A stretch of DNA of 64,000 bases from Dipylidium caninum (lineage: Eukaryota > Platyhelminthes > Cestoda > Cyclophyllidea > Dipylidiidae): assembly GCA_017562135.1 (NCBI GenBank), contig QEYB01000795.1, forward strand, positions 62,001 through 126,000, read 5' to 3'. Numbering within the stretch: position 1 is the first letter of the stretch; each line of letters opens with the position of its first letter. The translations under genes were made by a program, and so were the position numbers. Below are positions 58,000 to 64,000 of the stretch, in pieces. The notes beneath the pieces are model-generated. The model had not been told where the DNA came from. It was given only the letters and a program-made list of their open reading frames with translations, and searched no databases.

Positions 58000-59019
58000 G
58001 AGAGAATACTTCGCTACATTTAGTCGTCGTCACGCTTTCTCAGTTTTCGTTGTTCATTGTCTGAATCAGCCACACAGGCCGCTCATCAGTGGGTTGCAGT
58101 CTCACGAGTGTATGCGTGTGTGACTTCCACGGTAGCATTAGTGCTGAATGCCCTGGTGAAGAGGGCACGCTGGACAAATTGGACCGCGCTTAGCATGGGA
58201 GAAGTATAAGCCTACACTTGCCTGGCGATTTCCACATCTGTGAGCTCGAACTGAACGAAGCTGGAAGAGGTGTGTGCCTGTTTGTTCATCCAACTCGAGA
58301 CATCTCGTATTCTCAATATTCGTTGTGATGTTCCTCACTGCCAAGAATTGCCCGTACACACACCTTCGTCGCCGGTAAAGTGATGTGCTCGAAGAAACGT
58401 GGAATGCTCTTATCAAGATTCACGCAGACTGAGGTGCGCAATTCCATTCGGCAGTGCCTGACGCCCTCAAGTCCGACAGCATGTCTGCCTGTCGCATTCA
58501 GTGTCCAGGACAAGAGGCACCTAATCAACATACCTCTCGGTTTGTCTGCCTTTCGGAACGATGTCAGCGTGACTGGCAACACTTTCATCCATCCATTCTC
58601 CATTTCCCTCTGATATGTACTTAAAAATCACGTTCTCGGTGATGATGCATATGATTAACGTCGATGGTTTCGATTTGACCTCTCCCCGATATGAGCGACA
58701 GCTCTGGAATTACGTAGAGATGACTGAATCGGCACTACAAGTCGGAATTTTGACATATGACGAAGGAAGTTGATTAACGAAAAATGCATCAATGCTCTTA
58801 ACGATATTAGGTTTCATGGATAGAACGAACCCTTTGAGAAATCAGGCGGTTCAATGCCAAAGGAGTTGGGAAGAACTTCAAACTCACCAGGGTTCACAGA
58901 TGGTTTTACGCCAACATTTACCTGATTGATACGCAATTCCGGGCAGCAAGTTGGCTCCGTGAAAGGTCCTATAAAAGGTGCTGGGAGCAGGATGTAAAAG
59001 TCAGACACCTTTGCAGCTC
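58000..59019. other. No recognisable gene
   Basis: Minus-strand frames at 58313-58603 and 58814-59086 are open without motifs. Confidence 0.35.
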
Positions 59020-59470
59020 TACCGACACAGAATGCGTCTATCGTCGCTGGTCTCTTCAGGAAGCAAATACTGCTGGTAGACTCCATGAGACAGGAGGCGA
59101 AGTGAAGCAGAAATCGCCAGAAGATCGGCTTGGTGATTTCAGCTGGACGATATCGCAGCTGCAGAAAAATCAGTTACGCGGTGCACAGGATTTCATCGTC
59201 CTTCACCTCGACTCTTTTCCCTGTTATTTTTCCACGTCACCGAAGACTTCGTATTTCTCCTTCTGCTTCACTACAGCAACGTGTGCTTTCAGGTGAATAC
59301 GAAAAATACAGACACTCCATGATCCTACGCTCGCCTCCTGCGGATGGCATTCTTAAGCTACATAACCTCTTCAGTCTCATTTGACTTCGGATCCTGCGCA
59401 TTTATGCACTGAATGAGGGAAAAGAGCGGCCCGAGAGATCGGCGAGAACGGCGAGTGGCGTGGGGAAATG
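59020..59470 (+). repeat. Direct repeat, copy 1
   Basis: Aligns with 63340-64000 in the same orientation (CAGGAGGCGAAGT, GCTGGACGATAT, CATCGTCCTTCACCTCG/CATCCTTCACCTCG, ATTTATGCA, ATCGGCGAGA). Indels are present. Confidence 0.6.
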
Positions 59471-60199
59471 TGGAAAGAAGGCGAAGCGCATTGATAGGAT
59501 GGAGGTTAGAGAGAGGAGGTTGGTGAGCAACCGAAATACCCCAACTCAGCTGAGTAGGCGACTTCTTTGTGGATCCTCTACCAAATGGACTTGTATGCCG
59601 ATAGTTGCAGTTCACTTCTGCGTGACATCTGAACTCTAGGGTCGGATGCCGAAATTTCTTGAGATTTCTTTTGTTCGGAGTCTTTCACTTAAGTACTGAC
59701 CCACTTTTTCATTCAAAAACTACCTTCTTCATACTTCGCACCTCCCATTATCAGCTCCCATCTACTCATCTCCTCCGCACTGTCCGGACTCAAGCGAGAT
59801 TGCGCCTTGGATAAAAGCATAAGCCAGTGTGCAGGTCTGGGTGTTCAGCGAGAGCCGAGAAGAGCACCATGTGTGCACGCCAACAACGAAGATCCGTCGC
59901 TGTCCTCAGGCTGATGTTCTCATCTCCTGAACACCACTTTTCACTCACCACGTTGAGGCTCTGATCCTTCTTCCCCAGTTATTAACGTTGCCACTTACGA
60001 GCAATTTCACACATTTAACCCTGACGTCTCATCTAATGAATGCGAGGAGCATCCAGCCCATGCTGTACACCGCTAAATCCGGAGACGATGAGAAATGGTG
60101 GAATTCGGCGATATGAATGACGTCCTACACTTATCGCCTCCCAAGGGAGCCTCATATTTGCAATTCGTGTGTCCTCCATCCTTAGCGCCATTTGTTTGG

Positions 60200-60650
60200 A
60201 GATATCCTACGAACGAAAAGTGAAAAGCGAGTTGTCAGCTTCCATTCAGTTAGACTACTTGGCCAAGTTTGCTAATATGATTTTCGGTCAGTTGAAATGC
60301 GTGGAGGAGTTGCAGACAGGCAATCAAAGGCCAAAGGTTGATTTCAAGCGGATGCCCCACATCATCTGAAACGTAATTTCACTTCGCTCAACATGCGCTT
60401 TATAGCTTTGGCTTTTAAATGTGCATGATGACGGCGCAATCAAACTGATTGCTAGGGCATCCAAACCCCGTCGTGTGGCAGTGGAGAAGTAAGTCACTTC
60501 TCGCCACGCCTTCACGACCCTGCCCATTTTCGGCCTTACTTCACACAAGAAATGTATTCTGCGCTTCGTAGGGGACAAGAGAAAATGGACGGCAGCGCCG
60601 ACGGACCTCCTGGTGCACTCAACTCTTCCGCTGAACAGTGAGAGAGGCTC
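60200..60650 (+). pseudogene. Coiled-coil-like gene fragment, partner of 57.2-57.6 kb
   Basis: The frame 60169-60369 contains IQLDYLAKFANMIFGQLKCV and then EELQTGNQRPKVDFKRM before a TGA. Its DNA continues to match the complement of 57180-57400 after the stop, so the stop or a frameshift is secondary in at least one copy. Confidence 0.5.
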
Positions 60651-61118
60651 TGCCTTTCATCGTCTCGCTCTCTTGTCACACTCAACTTAAATCTACTTTT
60701 ATCTCCACTTTTTCTCCCTCCTGTTGGTGAGACTCCAAGAGAGCCTTGGTGAGACGACTGGAGCCTGTGATGATCGATAGACAGTCAGCCTTGAGATGCA
60801 AATCTCAGAGCATCTCAGTGCATAAAAAAGGACTAATCCGTGAACAATTCCTGATAGAAATGTACGAAACACCCACGACGGATGCAAGTGATGGGCCCTC
60901 TGGGTCTACCGAGGCAAACATAGTGATGTCTTGCTCTGAGCACTCGACATGGATGTTTTAGGCCTGTTCTGTAGCAACTGTTTAGCACTTAGTTCTTTTG
61001 TTCACAAGTGGGCGGTTTGATTGGCTTGGGAAAGGTGTTTTCCCTTAAGCAACAATTGGGGTGGTGACGAGTCTCTGCAAGAACAGCAGTCCTCTCTGCC
61101 GATTGGGGCAATTCTTAG
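60651..61118. other. No recognisable gene
   Basis: The plus-strand frame 60746-60961 (..REQFLIEMYETP..) is open without support. Confidence 0.3.
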
Positions 61119-61271
61119 GCTTTGGTGAGAGAATTACGGGAATGCATCGCAAATCTCGTGCATGCAAGAGACGAAGAGAAGCGACTTGTGGAGCCAAAGC
61201 TTCGGCGGAACACAGAAGGTGTCGACCTAACTCTAGAGCAGCAAGACGAAGGTGGAGTGAAGGCAGGCTGA
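61119..61271 (+). CDS. Possible terminal exon, charged helix
   Basis: Entered after an acceptor-like GCAATTCTTAG. Fifty codons read ALVRELRECIANLVHARDEE and a further 30 charged residues to a TGA. Spacing of Leu, Ile and Val suggests an amphipathic helix. It could belong with the 60.2-kb fragment on the same strand, but no junction was verified. Confidence 0.3.
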   Translation, partial: ALVRELRECIANLVHARDEEKRLVEPKLRRNTEGVDLTLEQQDEGGVKAG

Positions 61272-63339
61272 TGATGATGTAGGGAGGAGATGTCCATTTG
61301 GCAAGGCTTCGTTGAGTGTCTCCAAAGGTTATGAATGCAACGGGATACGGTTCATGTGTTAGATCTGGGGTGCAACAATTGCGCATGAAATTAGGTAGCT
61401 TAATAGCCGCTTTTGACAACCGTACTATTACCGAACGCTTACACGGCCACACATTTTACCTCACGCCTCATGCGCAGATAAAGTCGGTAAGGATATTTCT
61501 TCCTGATTGTGACCCTCAATGAAGCCTGGCCGTCTCGATTTCTCTATCCAAAAGGAAAGCGCCACCGCTGCGTGGAGACAGTGAGGGTGCGGCGGTGGTC
61601 GTTCACTTTATCTTTTCCGGCTGCTCTACACTGCCACACACAGCGACAAATGGGCAGCATTGCTTCCTCCACCGAGTGCCGCCTGCAGCGCCTACTGGGT
61701 GGGATTTGAGGGAAGCGCCGTGACGACGCCTTGAGAGTGCGGAGAGCGGAGCTCACTAGTCACCTGTGAGTGGATGTCAGTTGATGCGTTTTACACACAG
61801 GGGACGTCTTCTTGAGTGAAACTCTACTCACCACTCTGTGCATGCAAGACAATCAGCTTGATTCTCAGACAATTTTCACTCATAGACAATTCAATTCAAA
61901 ACTGCCCCAAGCACCCAACTCTTCATGAGGTGACAAGATAAGGCTGTAGTGTAGAAAAGGCTGCGGGTTGAAGATAAGGGAAAAAAGCCCTCTTGTAAGT
62001 GAGAAATCAGAGGAAAGGAAATTCTCGAGTCACCGGAGAAGACAATGTGCGTGAGAGGAGTGAGGAGTGAGTGGATGTAGAAGAGCTAATTGAACCCGTC
62101 GGGGTATGTGTCGATGTACTTGGAGAATGTCACTACGCACCCACCGACCCCAAACCCCAACGAACTCACCGGGCTCACTGCTCCCCAAACTTCCATTGCC
62201 GCGACATCGGCCAAAGCTTCTACCCCCAGGCCCGTTGATTTTAGCTCCGCACAACTTCACGATGGTGGTCCAATGCTCATCGCACTTGACGACTTTTACA
62301 CACCCACAAACGCTGTCTACGTGCAATTGTCTCCTCTCGCTCCAACTCGCCTCTCAAGGCAATGGATGAGGCTGTGTCCACTCCACTATCGCCTTGTGGC
62401 CGGAGAGGCTCTATTCCCGAAGCTGCGGTCTGATATTGCTTTTGGTAGGCGGCGCGTGCTAAATAATGAGGCTACTGAGATTGGTGTGGGAATTAAGGCG
62501 AGTCCCATGAAGACAGCTGGGCGGCTTTCTTCTTCGACACATTTGAAGCACCGCGGTAATTTTCTCATCTTAGGACCATCCTGTGGTCCACGTTGAGAGG
62601 CGGACACATTCTCGACACTATTCGCCCTTCACAGTGGGCATTCTCGTCGTGGCTGCTAAGCAGGCACCGCGCATTCCCGACTCCGCCGAATGGTGATTGA
62701 CGTTATGAGATGTGGAGAAGAGGCGGAGACCTGAGACGTTCCACTGACGGGTGTAAGCGGGAGCGAAGTAAAAGACAGTCACGCGTTGATAAAGGCAACT
62801 GAGCGGTCACAGACGCTGAGACTAATGACTGCTGCTACTGCGGAGAACTTAATGAATTATTTCAGGCAGTAGAGCCTACCCACCTACCCGCCCACTTGCC
62901 TGCCACTCTGCCCCGAAGGCGTACTGCCTTTGTTCAGACAGGTTTGGCGTTGGAACGCAATAAGCATTGACAACATTCGTCACCTCTTTGACTGCGCTGC
63001 AGAGTTGAAGCGTAAGTGGAAGACGTGAGGAGGCCGAGAAGGCTTCTCACTGCCACCCAACAAGCCATCACAAATGCGCTCACGATGGGGGAGGACAAGT
63101 GAACGAGAAATGTGGCTTCTCCTCCTCCTGATTTGGATGATTGAACGTTAGACTAGGAAATCTGTGAATTTTAAACGCCACACGACACTGGTGATTTAAA
63201 TTTGGCTTTGAAGTCAAAACCCCAGGCCTAACTTCGTTGTCTGTAGTAGCCGCCCATGTGGAACTGCACGACCATCAGTAAACAACTCGAAGGGTGCTCA
63301 GAGCAGGTCGATCAACTCACATCTTCGGGGCCTCACTGG
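61272..63339. other. No firm gene; one 168-codon frame and a short exon-like scrap
   Basis: The plus-strand frame 62090-62596 (..HDGGPMLIALDDFYTPTNAV..) is the longest here and Pro/Thr-rich at its start. It lacks an ATG at its 5' end and has no motif. Near 62942-62998 a frame RWNAISIDNIRHLFDCAAEL ends at a good donor (C|GTAAGT) and may be an exon. Confidence 0.3.
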
Positions 63340-64000
63340 CTTGGAATGCGTGTATCGCGATCATTGTGGCTCGCAAGTTAAGGAGGCAGAAGCGCAGATG
63401 ACGTAGCAGTTCAGGAAGTGGAGAGAAAAGTGTTTCGACTGCTCGGGCCCATGCAACAGGAGGCGAAGTAGAGAAGAACTCGTCAGTGGATCGGAGAAGT
63501 GGGCGCCATGACAGCGACGAGAAACATGTGAGCCGGAACTTGTTGAAGTCGGCTGGACGATATTGCATGCGCAGATGGATCAGTTGTGCTGTGCAGAGGA
63601 TTTTCAGAGGATGTGAAAGATTTTCTATTCCAGCCCTTCATCATCCTTCACCTCGCCCCCTTTTCCATATGTTACTTTGAGACGCTGCAGTCCACAAACA
63701 CAGTCTTTGTTAAATGACAGGGACGTTATTTGTTGTTGCAACTAACTACTCTGCATTTCTACTCCTGCTCCGCCGCAGCAACACGAGCTTTAGGGGGGAG
63801 ACGAGGAAAAGTGAAAACAACGCTACCAACTCTCGTCACTACATTCTTCCAATTTATGATCACATTTGCGTTCAACGCGAAATTGCTGGGATGGCATTCT
63901 TTTGCTAATTAACCGCCCTACTCCCTCCCGATGTCGGATTCTCCACATTTATGCATCCAATAGGCGAAAGTGCGCCCGAAATATCGGCGAGACACTGGTG
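63340..64000 (+). repeat. Direct repeat, copy 2 (cut by window end)
   Basis: Partner of 59020-59470. Similarity continues to the last bases of the window (ATATCGGCGAGA), so the repeat probably extends beyond it. Confidence 0.6.

Overview
The window is eukaryotic nuclear DNA, most probably from a flatworm and within that group probably a tapeworm (inference). Coding sequence is sparse and split by very short GT-AG introns of about 33 to 120 nt. The PIM-type kinase keeps several stretches close to animal PIM kinases, a histone H2B relic begins like flatworm H2B, and repeats make up much of the window. There are no operons, no bacterial promoters and no visible reverse transcriptase, integrase or transposase.

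Layout. 0-11 kb: diverged repeats, a degenerate 3' piece of 18S rRNA on the minus strand (2643-3471), and an inverted pair of gene fragments (9.6/10.6 kb). 11.0-11.7 kb: a copy of the 5' end of an unrecognised gene family (copy A). 11.9-14.0 kb and 22.3-24.4 kb: two copies of a 2.1-kb direct duplication, each with a minus-strand ORF starting with a signal-peptide-like segment. 15.5-17.9 kb: an inverted duplication enclosing a damaged minus-strand member (D) of the family. 27.2-30.4 kb: the family's best-preserved member (B), seven exons ending in an inverted copy of its own 5' end (C).

31.4-54.6 kb: a very large inverted duplication. The left arm is about 31.67-38.05 kb and the right arm about 49.05-54.62 kb, with an 11-kb loop. 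At the left outer edge is an uninterrupted 72-unit CCTG tract; the matching edge of the right arm has only about four imperfect units. A 0.4-kb block in the arms is far better conserved than the rest. The loop contains the one gene that can be named with confidence, a complete PIM-like serine/threonine kinase (38948-40506, five exons, TATA box upstream), and some exon-like open frames.

54.6-64 kb: a dead histone H2B copy (55540-55937), an inverted pair of coiled-coil-like gene fragments (57.2-57.6 and 60.2-60.65 kb), short exon-like frames, and a direct repeat (59.0 and 63.3 kb) running off the window end.

Overall the window looks like a duplication-rich accessory region where exons and whole segments have been copied, mostly inverted, around one or two live genes. 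All similarity and splice statements come from reading the sequence by eye; identities were not computed.
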